From: Terebella lapidaria
Taxonomy: Eukaryota > Annelida > Polychaeta > Terebellida > Terebellidae
DNA length: 64,000 nucleotides
Reading direction: 5' to 3'
Assembly: GCA_949152475.1 (NCBI GenBank)
Contig: OX424555.1
Span: 11,116,868 to 11,180,867, forward strand
Notes under the pieces: generated by a model
The model's input: the letters and a program-made list of their open reading frames with translations, nothing else
What the model was told of the DNA's origin: nothing
Database searches by the model: none
In this document: positions 1-10,301 of the stretch, piece by piece
Position numbering within the stretch: the stretch's first letter is position 1
How the letters are laid out: each line of letters starts with the position of its first letter
Made by a program: the position numbers and the translations under genes

Positions 1-384
1 TATTTCAGTCACAAGTTATGTCAGTGACATGTTTTGTTGGCTTTTTGTTTGCTGAAAAGGCTCATGTACATACTAGATTGATTGCAATTGGGCTATCCAG
101 TAGAGCAGCAATAACAACTAAAAACATAATGTTTAACATGCAGTGCAATGAGCTCACTGCATAGAAAAATTCAGAAAGTAAAATCTTCAATACGCTTGTG
201 CTATGTAAAGAAAAACAAGGGTGTATCAATTGAAATTTATCTATGTACTAGTATAATGACATAAATCATGGGTCTGTGTGCAAACCATTTAATATTATAA
301 TGGTAATGAAATTATCATTGATTCCCTGATTATTTATAGGATTTTATTTCATATAGGACTGTACTGACCATGTTTTTTTTTCAG
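1..384. other. Intronic/flanking AT-rich DNA upstream of the MON2-like exon
   Basis: No coding signal or recognisable repeat is seen. It most likely is the intron preceding the exon at 385, since it ends in a polypyrimidine run and CAG (371-384). The remainder of the MON2-like gene should lie to the left of the window. Confidence 0.5.
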
Positions 385-781
385 ACCGCGTATGGCCGAG
401 ATGTCATTTGTCTTGAAAGCAGTCAGCACGCTTCTTCAGACACTCAAGAAAACTGCCACTAACGGTAATATCCTCGACATTCTAAATGTGTTGAGATTAA
501 TTGACATTGATAACAAAACTACTTTGAAATGTTCAAACAACTTAATAACTAGCTTTTTAACATGGTTGTATCAGAGATTTGACCTCCCAAACTGAACGTT
601 ATCATTGACAGTTGATGGCGCCATCTGGAGACAGGTGATAGAGTTATACCCAGCACTGGTGGAGTGTACGATGTCGACGTCGCCACAAGTCTGTAAGGCA
701 TTACGAGACGCTCTACAGGAGTACAGCGACCTCTTGGCGCCTCCCTCCGGGGTCGTACTCACACAGAATGGTGCCTTGTGA
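385..781 (+). CDS. MON2: C-terminal two exons of a MON2-like protein (partial gene)
   Basis: MON2 homologues are large DCB/HUS-domain proteins related to the BIG/Sec7 ARF-GEFs. They act at the trans-Golgi and endosomes, regulating retrograde trafficking. Two coding exons are visible: 385-464, after a strong polypyrimidine tract and CAG, and 612-781, after TTGACAG. They are separated by an intron starting GTAATA. Splicing joins AACG to TTGATGGC and keeps one frame, giving a tail that reads RMAEMSFVLKAVSTL, then NVDGAIWRQVIELYPALVEC, and ends LLAPPSGVVLTQNGAL before TGA at 779-781. The LYPxLVEC core, the later APP motif and the QNG near the end match the C-terminus of metazoan MON2 as remembered, not searched. 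The single-exon reading that continues into the intron (392-595) is an artefact. The N-terminal bulk lies outside the window. Confidence 0.75.
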
Positions 782-1774
782 TACTCCCCTCGCCCACGCG
801 TCTTTCTCAGACTATTCATGTCTTCTGCTACAAGCACAGGATCTTCTATGTACAGTTTTATGTTTATAGACCTCAGTGTATAATGTATAAGTGAACGAGT
901 GATCATATTGTGTAACATAGAGAAGAACACGGCATAATATACAGTGCAGTATGTAGTGTTCTTAATTTAAACGATAATGTGGAGTAAACAGAAAATAGCT
1001 TACTAGTACTGTATGGATACATATTATGATTCATAGTATAATTCATACTGCATAATTATGTCTTGTATATAAATGTATTATGTGTACATGTACATTAACA
1101 GCACATTCATCATTAATTTTGTTGTGCTTGAACGTTGGAAAGTTGAGAAGTGTGCAATTATATTGTTTATCTTCGACTTTAACGTGTAATTTATTGAATT
1201 GTTTACTTGAGCATGTTCTTATCTTATTCTATAGCATTGATGCACGATTACAAGCAGTGAACAAACTTTTCAGTACATAAAATGATTTCAACTGAAAGAA
1301 GTTCTGAAACACACACAATTTCCACACACTCACCATATATATTATATTGTCGTATTTGGGCAACATCCATTCCAAATATCTTATTCGGTAAAAGTAAGTG
1401 ACCCAGCTGATATACATGTAAGCGTGCTCCCTGGGTGATCAGATTTGATTGGACATCCCTTACTGACATGCTTTGTACAAGACCACCCCATTGGATGATG
1501 TCTGGACCTTGACAATCTTCACTGAAATTATCCACGGTTGATTTGTAAAATATTAACATCAACGAAAACATTTTGTTGAGCACAGATTTGTATTTTTTGT
1601 AGCGATTCACATATATGCAGGTATGATTGTCAAATAATAAATAATCTTTTGCAAAGTGTGTTCAGATGCTCATGAAACTATAAGTACAAGTTGAATTTAT
1701 TTAAAATATATGAAAGTATGCCCAAGCAAGCTGATCATATATTAATCATACATGTATGTCATCTACAAGAAGGT
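782..1774 (+). other. Probable 3'UTR and downstream region of the MON2-like gene
   Basis: AT-rich and non-coding. A polyadenylation signal AATAAA sits at 1636-1641, about 850 nt after the stop codon, which would make 782 to about 1660 the 3'UTR. Several short open frames occur on both strands but none has coding character. Confidence 0.4.
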
Positions 1775-2692
1775 AAGGCCAAAAAAAAAAAATTCTATGT
1801 TTCTGGTTACAATGGTCTTCCAAAAGTGATGCGGTGATGCGAATTTTTTTTTTTCTTTTTTTTTCCTAAATCGGCACGAGTCGTGTTAACCGAAGCAATG
1901 AAAGCTACATTTGCCTCAGTAAAACACCTATCTATGTTAAATATATTATGTGCATAGAACATCTTACTGTTTTTTTTTTATATTCTAAACAAAACATTTG
2001 TATTCTTTGATAAACTTCATATTACCTAAGCTTTATGTTGCCCTGATGCTTTGTAGCATTACGCATGTGTTGTACATAAGGTTGTCCAAGTTGCTTCCGT
2101 GTTTTATTAATTCCTTTCGTCCATATTCATACCAATTTGCATCTGTATTTCATTCATCCCATGGGTGTGATAACAGGTAAGTATTGCCGGCCGCGCACGT
2201 ATAAAACAGTTAGTTTGTTACCCGTTCGTAGCCGCGATTTGCAAACTATTGACGATTCGACGCACAGTTACTCACTCGACATTATTATTGCTTTCAAATT
2301 GCCGCACCGACTAACTCTCATTGTTATTAATTTCATCGTTTGTGATATTTGAGCTGACACACAACACAACACGAATACGGCTACATTTATGTATTGATGA
2401 ACTTTTAGTAAGCCTATGCTCTTCAACACAAACACAACTCACAAATTTGCATAGCTTAATAACTGCTACTGATTGTAAAACATGTAGAATATGACATTGT
2501 ATGTGCTCTTTTATCATTCAATAACCAAATGTCGAGGGCGGCGGTAAAAAAAAAATATAAAAACGAAGTGACGCGCGGTATTTTAAGTGATGCGCGCGAT
2601 TTTTTTTTTTAAAAAAGGAAATGATGCGCGGGGTTTGGAGTGACGCGCGCGATAACCAGAAACATAGAATTTATTTTTTTTGGCCTAATATT
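1775..2692. mobile_element. Non-autonomous DNA transposon with about 35-bp TIRs (PIF/Harbinger-like)
   Basis: The left end (from about 1775) reads TAA GGCC, then an A-run, then TTCTATGTTTCTGGTTAC. The right end (to about 2690) is its inverse: GATAACCAGAAACATAGAAT, a T-run, then GGCC TAA. The ends are therefore terminal inverted repeats of roughly 35 bp flanked by TAA on both sides, as expected for the 3-bp TWA duplications of PIF/Harbinger elements. The interior has no transposase. Close to the right end, TGACGCGCG/TGATGCGCG motifs recur four times (about 2567-2655), forming GC-rich subterminal repeats, and a weaker pair lies near the left end (about 1830-1845). Superfamily assignment is inference from the duplication length. 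Confidence 0.65.
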
Positions 2693-2925
2693 GGTTGATA
2701 TACAGAATGAGAATGTTTTTGAGGACGGGGAAATGATCAGTCTCCTGGTGACTGTCAGTGTTTCGTTAGCTGGTCAGACTCGGTGTACAGCCGCTAATAC
2801 AATGTCAAGTCCATCTTCACTGTGTGTGTGTGCATATGTCGATACGACTGAAATGATTTATTCACAGTAGCAAATGATATTATGTATCAATAAAAGGTGA
2901 AAATTGTATGTGCGTTATGATTTTT

Positions 2926-4110
2926 AGGTTACCGGACCTATGGTCCGATAACCTATTGGCATGGCGTTGCATCCGTCATCGTCGTCGTCGTCCACATTTT
3001 TATCTTTTTTGTTTACGGGCGAATTTTTCTGAAATTTTGAACAAAAATACTTAAAAATAATTCAAGAAGGAGGTATTTTATAGTTTTTTTATTTTCGCAT
3101 TTTTTCCAAAATGGCGGCCGTTTTCGACGAGAAATGCCTGATTTTGCACTTTGGCGGCCATTTTCTCAAAATCTTTTCAGTAACTTTTTTTCTTTTTGAT
3201 ACATAACACTCCTCATATTTCGTTGCGCTCGAATCGCTCGAAGTGGGCCATTTTGGCCCGAATTGGCCCAAATGGGACTTTCCCATGTTAAATTCTCCTA
3301 TGCTTTATAATGGAACACATTATGCCTAGTATCTCACTTAAAATTGAGATTAGAGACTAGGAATCAATTGTGGACATATAGGAAATGATATATGCTGAAT
3401 ATTCTCGTGACCTTGAATTTGACCTCTGACGTCAGTTTCAAGGTCAGAGCACAAAATGGCTTATATCTCGCTTATTATTGACTCTACAGCTTAGGAATCA
3501 ATTGTGGACATATAGGAAATGATATATGCTGAATATTCCGATGGCCTTGAATTTGACCTTTGACCCCATTTTCAAGGTCATAGTACAAAATGGCTTATAT
3601 CTCGCTTATTATCGACTCTACAGCTTAGGAATCAATTGTGGACATATAGGAAATTATATATACTGAATATTCTGATGACCTAAAATTTGACCTTTGACCC
3701 CATTTTCAAGGTCATAGGACAAAATGGCTTATATCTCGCTTATTATCGACTTTACAGCTTAGGAATCAGTTATGAACATATAGGATATGATATGTGCAAA
3801 TTATTGTCATGACCTTGAATTTTACCTTTGACCTCATTTTCAAGGTCACAGGAGAAAATGGCTAATATCTCACTTATTATTGATTTTACAGCTTAGGAAT
3901 CAATTGGACATATAGGAAATGATATATGCTGAATATTCTCGTAACCTAGAATTTGACCTCTGACCTCATTTTTTCAAGGTCACAGGACAAACTGGCTCAT
4001 ATCTTGCTCCTCTATTGTCTGTATGGCTTGGGAATCAATTGTGGACATATAGAAAATGATATACAATGTACACTGAATATTTTGATGACTTTGAATTTGA
4101 ATTCAATGTT
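2926..4110 (+). repeat. HER copy 1: hairpin-ended repeat with AGGTCA array, 3' end lost
   Basis: It starts with an imperfect 29-nt palindrome (2926-2954): AGGTTACCGGACC, loop TAT, GGTCCGATAACCT. A GTC-rich microsatellite follows at about 2970-2995, then an 'AAAATGGCGGCC' block. From 3410 to about 4090 there are about five degenerate tandem units of roughly 120 bp with the pattern TGACCTTGAATTTGACCT, TTTTCAAGGTCA and 'ATATCTCGCTTATTAT'. No protein is encoded. The canonical tail hairpin is missing, so the copy is truncated, probably by the retroelement remains that follow. Confidence 0.75.
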
Positions 4111-5479
4111 GATTTTGAGACGTGGTTTCTGGACGCATAAATTATTCAGGCAATGGCTGTAGAGCCACTAGGGAAAAACCCTATTGATTTTGGCTTGTTC
4201 GTAGGAGATTGATCCACTGCCCTGTTGCTTGCTGTACACATGCAGGGTCGGTAAGGGTGACTTCCATCTGCTTGGAATGTCGCACCAAAGTGTCGATGAA
4301 TGTCTTCTTCTTGTCGTGGTTGGACTTGGCTACCTTGATGTCCTGGTTGTCTCGTCCAGAAACAGTATTGTTAGAGCAGAAGTTTGCAATTTACAGTGGT
4401 AATCAGAATCAATGTAATCAGAAACTGACGTGGCACACGTGTGTGGCCAATATGCCCTTATACAGGGAGAGGCATTTTCGCCTGAATTCTTCTCCATACT
4501 TTGTCAGCTTGACATTCAAAGCAAACGTTTCCTTTGAGATAATTCTCTATTTATCAATCGGTATCACTGCAAACATTGTTGTGATATTCCCCTAGTTTTT
4601 GTTGGGACAGCTCACTAGCTGACCTCAGAATCAAGTCCGTCCTGTCTGGCCAGGTTGAGAATGGAGACATATCCTGTCTCCGTTTTCCTGTTCTGGCTAA
4701 AGGGCAAATGGCCCCCGAAGACTCATAAATAAGAACTCAGGGAGACTATAGCCCTGGCAATGCTTGCCTTGGATGTGTCAATGTTTGCATTGACTGAACA
4801 GTCTTTCCTGAGGTGGTTTGAACAGGCTCTGGCAGTCGGTTCTACTTCCCAGGTTTTTCCATCGTAGACTGTCAGCGAGGCTCTGTATATGTATGTCGGC
4901 CAGTCCGATATAACTCCTGGCCAAGGTGCCGACGAGAACCGTGCTGCAGGGTGGGAACTTTTGCGCCCTGGAGAAGCGAATGTTTACAGCTGAACGTTAC
5001 ACTGGTGTCGTGTATTAGGATTAGTACAACGACGAATGCATTGCAGCCCACCTTGTGACTGTCGCAGTCCCTTGTTCCTTCCTTGGCTGTAAACCAAAAC
5101 AATGTCAGCGGACAGTGTAGCAAGCCATGTTCCTCGCACGAGCCCGTCAGTTCCCGAGCCGGTATAATTCCGTCAGGAGTGGTCCCTGCAGAACCACTGA
5201 ACCACTCCCACTCCCCATGGTCCCCGCTGAAGCAGAATTCGACCATGGAACTGTGTACAACAGCCGAGTCTTCAGACGCTGAGCTCATCTGCACGCGAGT
5301 CTGGGAGTTTTGTTGGTATCTGGCCCAAAAGGGTGCCCCTTTTGGGGATGTTCCGGTGTGATTCCTGGTGGATTGCAGATTAAAAGTCATGTCAAGCAGT
5401 ACTTCCATGCAGGAACCCACATTCCACCACATCATATTTTGTCAACTCCGTGGAATTTGTAACGACTATGTTCTTATCT
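4111..5479. other. Region between HER copy 1 and the fossil Gypsy pol
   Basis: Composition becomes GC-richer than the repeat to the left, suggesting decayed coding DNA of mobile origin, possibly the gag side of the fossil element that follows. A minus-strand reading near 4230-4360 shows a lysine/glutamine-rich stretch, and open frames exist at 4872-5435 (-) and 5083-5361 (+). No domain is recognised in any of them. I see no host gene. Confidence 0.35.
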
Positions 5480-7310
5480 GAGAATTTATCAATATGCCAA
5501 TTACACTCGAAGGCCACTTGTAGGTGTAAATTATAGAAGCGTTAGTCGCCACAGCCGGGATTAGAGGAATAAGCATCCTTCAGAAACAGTGAGTGACCAC
5601 GAATTTTAGTGTGGGGGAATTCAATGTTGAGGGGGTGGTTCACTTCCTATTCCGGAAGGGCTCAGCCCATATTTTTCAACTCGGTTGAAAACTGCTGTGG
5701 TCGTGCCACCCTATAGCGAGACCATTGTGGAGGCACTTCCCAGACACATGCGCATGCCTTTCAATGGTCAGGTTGGCTCAGTACAACCCGCGAGCATGTT
5801 CACCCCAGATATGGAAGTTGCTGTAATTAGATTGCTGTAATCTATTTTGGCTACGTGAGGTCATTCTCGGGCTTCATTAGCTATTACCGCTGCTTCATCT
5901 GGGGCTTTTCGGACATCGCGCATCTCTCAACTGTCCTCATGGAAAAGTGAGCTGATTACGTTTGGGAAGATCCGAAGGAGGTTGCATTCATGAATCTCCG
6001 GCAGGCTCTGACATACACTCCACTGCTCCGGCACCCCTCCCCGAGTGTGAGTTGGACAATCTTTGACACTGACACAAGCAAGTTTGCTGTTGGCGCTCTC
6101 CTCTCGGAAGTCGTTGATTGACAAAAACGTCTAGTACGCCAGTGTTTGCTAGTACGCCAGTGTGGCTCTGATCCGCTCGCAGGTGAACTATACTGCACTA
6201 CCCATTGCGAGCTCCTCGTAGTGGTGACCATGACCAAGCAACACTGGCATTACTACAGGTGACGTGCCTATTCCCGAGCGGGGACTTAAACCCGAGCACC
6301 CCCTAGTACTATCGTCTACGTCGTTTATTCTGTTGTTGTGGTAGCATGCATTAAACTTTGCACTGAATGCAATCGTTTTGTCATGTCTTGCATCTTGTAC
6401 AATCAACGACGAAGATTACCTCGGGGGTGCTCGGGTTTAAGTCCCCGCTCGGGAATAGGCACGTCACCTGTAGTAATGCCAGTGTTGCTTGGTCATGGTC
6501 ACCACTACGAGGAGCTCGCAATGGGTAGTGCAGTATAGTTCACCTGCGAGCGGATCAGAGCCACACTGGCGTACTAGCAAACACTGGCGTACTAGACGTT
6601 TTTGTCAATCAACGACAGCACTCCCTGTTGCGGACCGATCACAGTTCGCTCTGGTGGCTGACGAATAACAGCGAAACACTTTGTGTCAAGCTTTAGGAGC
6701 ATTACATGCAAATAGAATAGAGTACCGAGAAGCACCATGGCAAAGCTGACGGCTTGTTGTGCTGCTATAAGTACAAGAATCCAACTGCGTCAAGGCTTTC
6801 CAGCCAGTTTACGGATATGCTGGATTCTTCATCAGATTCTGATTCTGCTCCAGCTACTTGCCTACCTGATGTCCACCCCTGTAACTGCCCTTCCTTCGAA
6901 CTTGGAATGCCGGAGTGATCCTACCATCCACCCCCCCCCCCCCCCAGATGAGCCACTCTTCGTGGGGGACTAGTCTATCCAGCTCAGACTCAGAGAGCGA
7001 GTTGCTGCCACCTGCTAGGTGATGGCTACATTGTTGCAATAGGAAGCGCAGCAGGAAGGTTTGTCCTACTTGTGTGACTATGCACGCACCTGGCTGCGAA
7101 GCAACAGGCGGATGCTACTCTGTCACCAGCCTCGGAGGAAGACGGGGTGGAACCCGGATGACAGTTGACCGGTTCGCCTTGGACATAGTGGACAACCACA
7201 CATCGTTGGTACTAGTGTACCGACACTTCAATGGTCATGCAGGATTGAAGCCAGAAATAGACTTGGGGGAGGCTCACTCGCTAAGGATTCCGTTTTGAGT
7301 GACGTCATTT
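5480..7310 (+). pseudogene. Fossil Ty3/Gypsy pol (protease tail, RNase H, integrase fragments)
   Basis: A heavily broken plus-strand pol. At 5490-5660 the readings PITLEGHL, NFSVGEF and HFLFRKG parallel the end of the protease in the intact element at 62.4-64.0 kb (PITLGDKV, NFSAGEF, HFLFRSG). At 5693-5790 TAVVVPP, SETIVE and RMPF parallel TVVVPP, SEMIIE and RMPL there, so both belong to one clade. Most of RT is absent. At 5870-6110 an RNase H-type region follows (ISYYRCF, then a DTDTSKFAVGALLS catalytic-type segment); the RTDHSSLWWLTN part resumes at 6630-6665. At 7150-7200 VDRFALDIV resembles an integrase core start. Several stops and frameshifts are present. The RNase H part is interrupted by the inverted duplication listed separately. 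Confidence 0.7.
6110..6616. repeat. 194-bp inverted duplication with 119-nt spacer
   Basis: Arm 6110-6303 and arm 6423-6616 have equal length and appear identical in reverse complement, including the outer GTCGTTGATTG/CAATCAACGAC ends and the inner GAGCACCCCC/GGGGGTGCTC ends. The spacer is 6304-6422. The left arm carries the fossil RNase H coding sequence; the right arm is its mirror, after which the RNase H frame resumes. It would transcribe into a long hairpin. Confidence 0.9.
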
Positions 7311-7975
7311 CGCCAGATGTATGGTTGCCTAGAAAGACAGCGTGAAACAACATTGATCCACGTGCAGGTTTATTTTGCGTGTGTGGAAGTCTGATTTTGG
7401 GAAAAGCAAAAATCCTGATGGTATTTCCCGGGATTTGGAGTAGAGAAAGGTTTTGCTGTATGTATGCTAGTTCATCAATTGCGATCTGAAATCGCTAAGC
7501 CCCAATTTTTTTTGGGAAAGATGAAACGCACATCCAAAGTTGCCCAATTAGTGATTTGATGAAGAGCGATGTACCCTCTTGATGTAAATTCAACTTAAAT
7601 TCAAGATCCTAAACTTGAAGATGAAAAAATTCCCATTTTGAGTAAATGGCCTTTTAAAATTTTTTAATTTCTGGCAAATAGTTAAAATGATTTGCCAGAA
7701 GAAAAAATGGAAAAATTCAAAATTCTAAAAATATCAGTTTGTGGGGAATATCCCACAGTATCAACGTACGAAGTTTCAACGATTCCATCAAGTGGTCTCC
7801 GAGGATAATACGTTTGAATATTGCTATGTCCAAATTGTGTTTTTTTGATGAAAAGTACAAAAAATGGCTGCCAATTTGAAAATAATGTGAAAGACTAAAA
7901 ATATCTCCCTCTTGAAATAGTTGTTAGTTTTTTTGTGCAAGTTTTCGGGGAAAAAATTGACCGTACATTTTAAAG
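7311..7975. other. AT-rich repeat-derived DNA without recognisable gene
   Basis: Phrases such as AAAATGGCTGCCAATTTGAA near 7860 suggest further decay products of the HER-type repeats. No open frame with coding character, no LTR and no clear terminal repeat is seen. Confidence 0.35.
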
Positions 7976-8345
7976 ATAAAATTAGCCCAATGGCTAAGAA
8001 AGGTTACCGGATAATATATATTTCAGATACTAGTCTTTTGTCCCATAACCTCAAAAAAGGTCACTGGTCATTTCAAGGTCACAGGAATATACAGGATATA
8101 TTTATAGTATGTCCAGAACCGATTCCTAAGCTGTAAAGTCGATAATAAGCGAGATATTAGCCATTTTGTTCTCTGACCTGGAAAAAAAGTTCAAATGTCA
8201 AATTCAACATCATCAGAATATTCAGCATATATCATTCCCTATATGTTCACTATGGATGACTAAGCTTTAAAGTCGATAATAAGCCAGATTCTCTGACCTT
8301 GAAAATGAGGTCAAAGGTCAAATTCAAGGTCACCAGACTACTCAG
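7976..8345 (-). repeat. HER copy 2 (minus), tail side, left part
   Basis: It begins with the inverted tail signature: hairpin TTAGCC-CAAT-GGCTAA (7982-7997 on +), then AGGTTACCGG (8001-8010). AGGTCA-array units in reverse orientation follow to 8345, where an LTR retrotransposon interrupts them. The array resumes at 12571 with the expected continuation CATATATCATTTCC, so 7976-8345 and 12571-13080 are one copy split by the insertion. Confidence 0.7.
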
Positions 8346-8495
8346 TGTAAAGTGTCTGTCCAGTATGTATGGATAATCCGAATAATTGTACTTCGATCAA
8401 CACAATGACAACAATGGGAGGAGCGTGCAACAACCAACTATTTTTAATCCAGTTAAGGGACCACATCAAAACATACAAAGTGACAACACATTACA
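8346..8495 (-). repeat. 3' LTR of the minus-strand Gypsy element (150 bp)
   Basis: Starts TGTAAAGTGTCTGTCCAG and ends GACAACACATTACA. It shares nearly all sequence with the 112-bp LTR at 12459-12570 but carries about 40 extra bases (about 8440-8476) in its middle. One LTR has therefore suffered an indel after insertion. Confidence 0.92.
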
Positions 8496-8512
8496 TCTCC
8501 CTTGTTTCAAAG
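8496..8512 (-). other. Polypurine tract of the minus-strand Gypsy element
   Basis: On the minus strand the bases directly preceding the 3' LTR read AACAAGGGAGA, a purine-rich primer site for plus-strand DNA synthesis. Confidence 0.7.
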
Positions 8513-8607
8513 AAAAAGACTATACACGGATTACACTTTCTAAACATCTGTTATGCATGCAATATGTGAATCAAGTTATGAAACATAGTGTCAACTTCAC
8601 ATCGTCT

Positions 8608-9768
8608 CTATGAGCCTTTTTGAAGCTTTCCTGGAACGAGAGGGTCCTCAGAGTCTACATCTTGAAACCTGACGCGCTTGGTGCCATTCTTGTCAGGTGA
8701 TTTCTGTGTCAGCGTCGATCCAGACACATTGTCATCACTGGCTGTATTGGTCACCACAGGTGGTGGAGTGTCATCGCTGCATGGTGGTGTTACTGGACGT
8801 GCTGACAGTTCTTTCAGGATTTGCTGATTCCTTCTCAGCCGAGAGCCGTCTGCAGTCTCCACAACGAATGACCGTGGTTCGCTACATCTCTCCACAACCC
8901 TGCCTGTTGTCCACCTGAGTGTTTTGGGATGCTGTAACCCAACTGTTTGTCCAACCTGCATCTGGGGACGATCTCTCGCGTTGGCATCATAGTAGGATTT
9001 CTGTTTGTCTTGTCTCTCCTGCAGTAAGTGCAGTGTGTCTTCCTTCCCTCGCGTATGCACCGGAAGATTTGCCTTGATGGATCTGCCGTAGAGTAGTTCT
9101 GCTAGGCTCCCTATTCTCGAATCAGTTGGGGTTGTTCTAACACAGAGAAGTGCCAGATTCGGGTCAGTCCTGGTGTGATGTACCCTTTTGACCGTCTGAA
9201 TCATCCTCTCTATGAATCCGTTTGACTGTGCGTAATGGGGAGGAGACATTCTGTGGGCAAAGTCCCATGTTTTGGAGAACACTGCGAACTGACGGCTAGA
9301 GAAACACGATCCACTATCACTGTACAAAATGTCAGGGATTTCATTCTTTCGCCATGGACCACTTGGCAGCTCATGAGGTATCATGCTCTGTTTCTGTTGC
9401 CTGCCACTGAATTCTAGGCACGTGTCACATTCACCAACGAGATGCTCGATATCTCTATCGATTCCTCTCCAGTAGACGCATGTACGTGCTCTGTTCCTTG
9501 TTTTCTCCACACCAAGATGACTTAGATGGAGTCTGTTCAAGACTTCTGGTTGCATACACTTGGGGATCATTATCCTCTGACCCTTCATCAGCAGACCATT
9601 TTCCACACTGATGAAGTCCTTCACAGACCAGTACTCTCTGAGGCACTTAGGCAAGTCTTGTGCTCTCTCTGGCCATCCGTTTGTCACCACTTCACGTAAA
9701 GGCCTCAACTCAGGGTCTTCTTCTGTGTGGTGACATAGTTCCTGTAGTTTCTCTACTGACCATCTCAC
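8608..9768 (-). pseudogene. Gypsy integrase with internal core deletion
   Basis: Open frame of 386 codons. Near the start is the N-terminal zinc-binding region (HLSHLGVEKT, then CDTC), preceded by LLMKGQRIMIP. The catalytic core follows, but the reading jumps from LPSGPW directly to NEIPDILYSDSGSCFSS. The usual segment with the first catalytic Asp and the central beta-strands is missing; only the second Asp region (SDSG) and the Glu helix (SNGFIERMIQT) remain. A C-terminal region with a GQTVGLQ-type motif and a proline/threonine-rich tail follows. A functional integrase needs all three acidic residues, so this one is predicted dead although the frame is open. Confidence 0.88.
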
Positions 9769-9797
9769 TGAGTGGATAGTTTTGTCAAGTGGAAGTG

Positions 9798-10301
9798 TTA
9801 TCCCTGCTCGTGGATGCAGCCTCGAGAGTGCGTCCGCCAGTAGCGATTCTTTGCCTGGACGGTACTTGATCCCTGATCATACGGCTGTATCCACAACAAC
9901 ATCCGCTGGAGTCGAGATGATGCCTGGCTGATGTTCTTCAGCTGAATCTGTTCAAGAGGTTTGTGGTCAGACTCAACTGTGAAGCAAGATCCATACACGA
10001 ATGTATGAAAATGCTCTGCTCCAAAAACGACGGCTAACATTTCTCTTTCTATGTTGGCAAATCATTCATCCACAGGTGTGAGTGCTTTGGAAGTGAAGGC
10101 AATGATCTTCTCACGTCCATGGTCAAGCTGAATGAGTGCAGCTCCAAGATATCTCTTGCTGGCATCCACCTGAACCTTCGTGTCCAGCTGTGGATCGAAG
10201 TAACTCAGGGTAACGGCATTGCATATGTCCTCTTTCAAGGATGTGAATGCTTTCTCGTGTGTGAGTGTCCACATCCATGCTCCCTCAGCTCCCTCAGACA
10301 T
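9798..10301 (-). pseudogene. Gypsy RNase H fragment
   Basis: Two overlapping minus-strand readings. One (10062-10301) gives the catalytic-type start TKVQVDASKRYLGAALIQ and IIAFTSKALTP. The other (9798-10040) gives LAVVFGAEHFHTFVYG and ESDHKPLEQI. They lie in one frame (both near 0 mod 3) but a stop codon separates them around 10041-10061. The domain order RT-RNase H-integrase supports Ty3/Gypsy. Confidence 0.85.

Noticed and set aside
392..595. 67-aa open frame as a stand-alone gene
   Set aside because: Only its first part is exonic; a GTAATA donor at 465 and an in-frame continuation at 612 show it reads into an intron.
1248..1610. 120-aa minus-strand open frame in the MON2 3' region
   Set aside because: No domain or splice support; it sits in the predicted 3'UTR.
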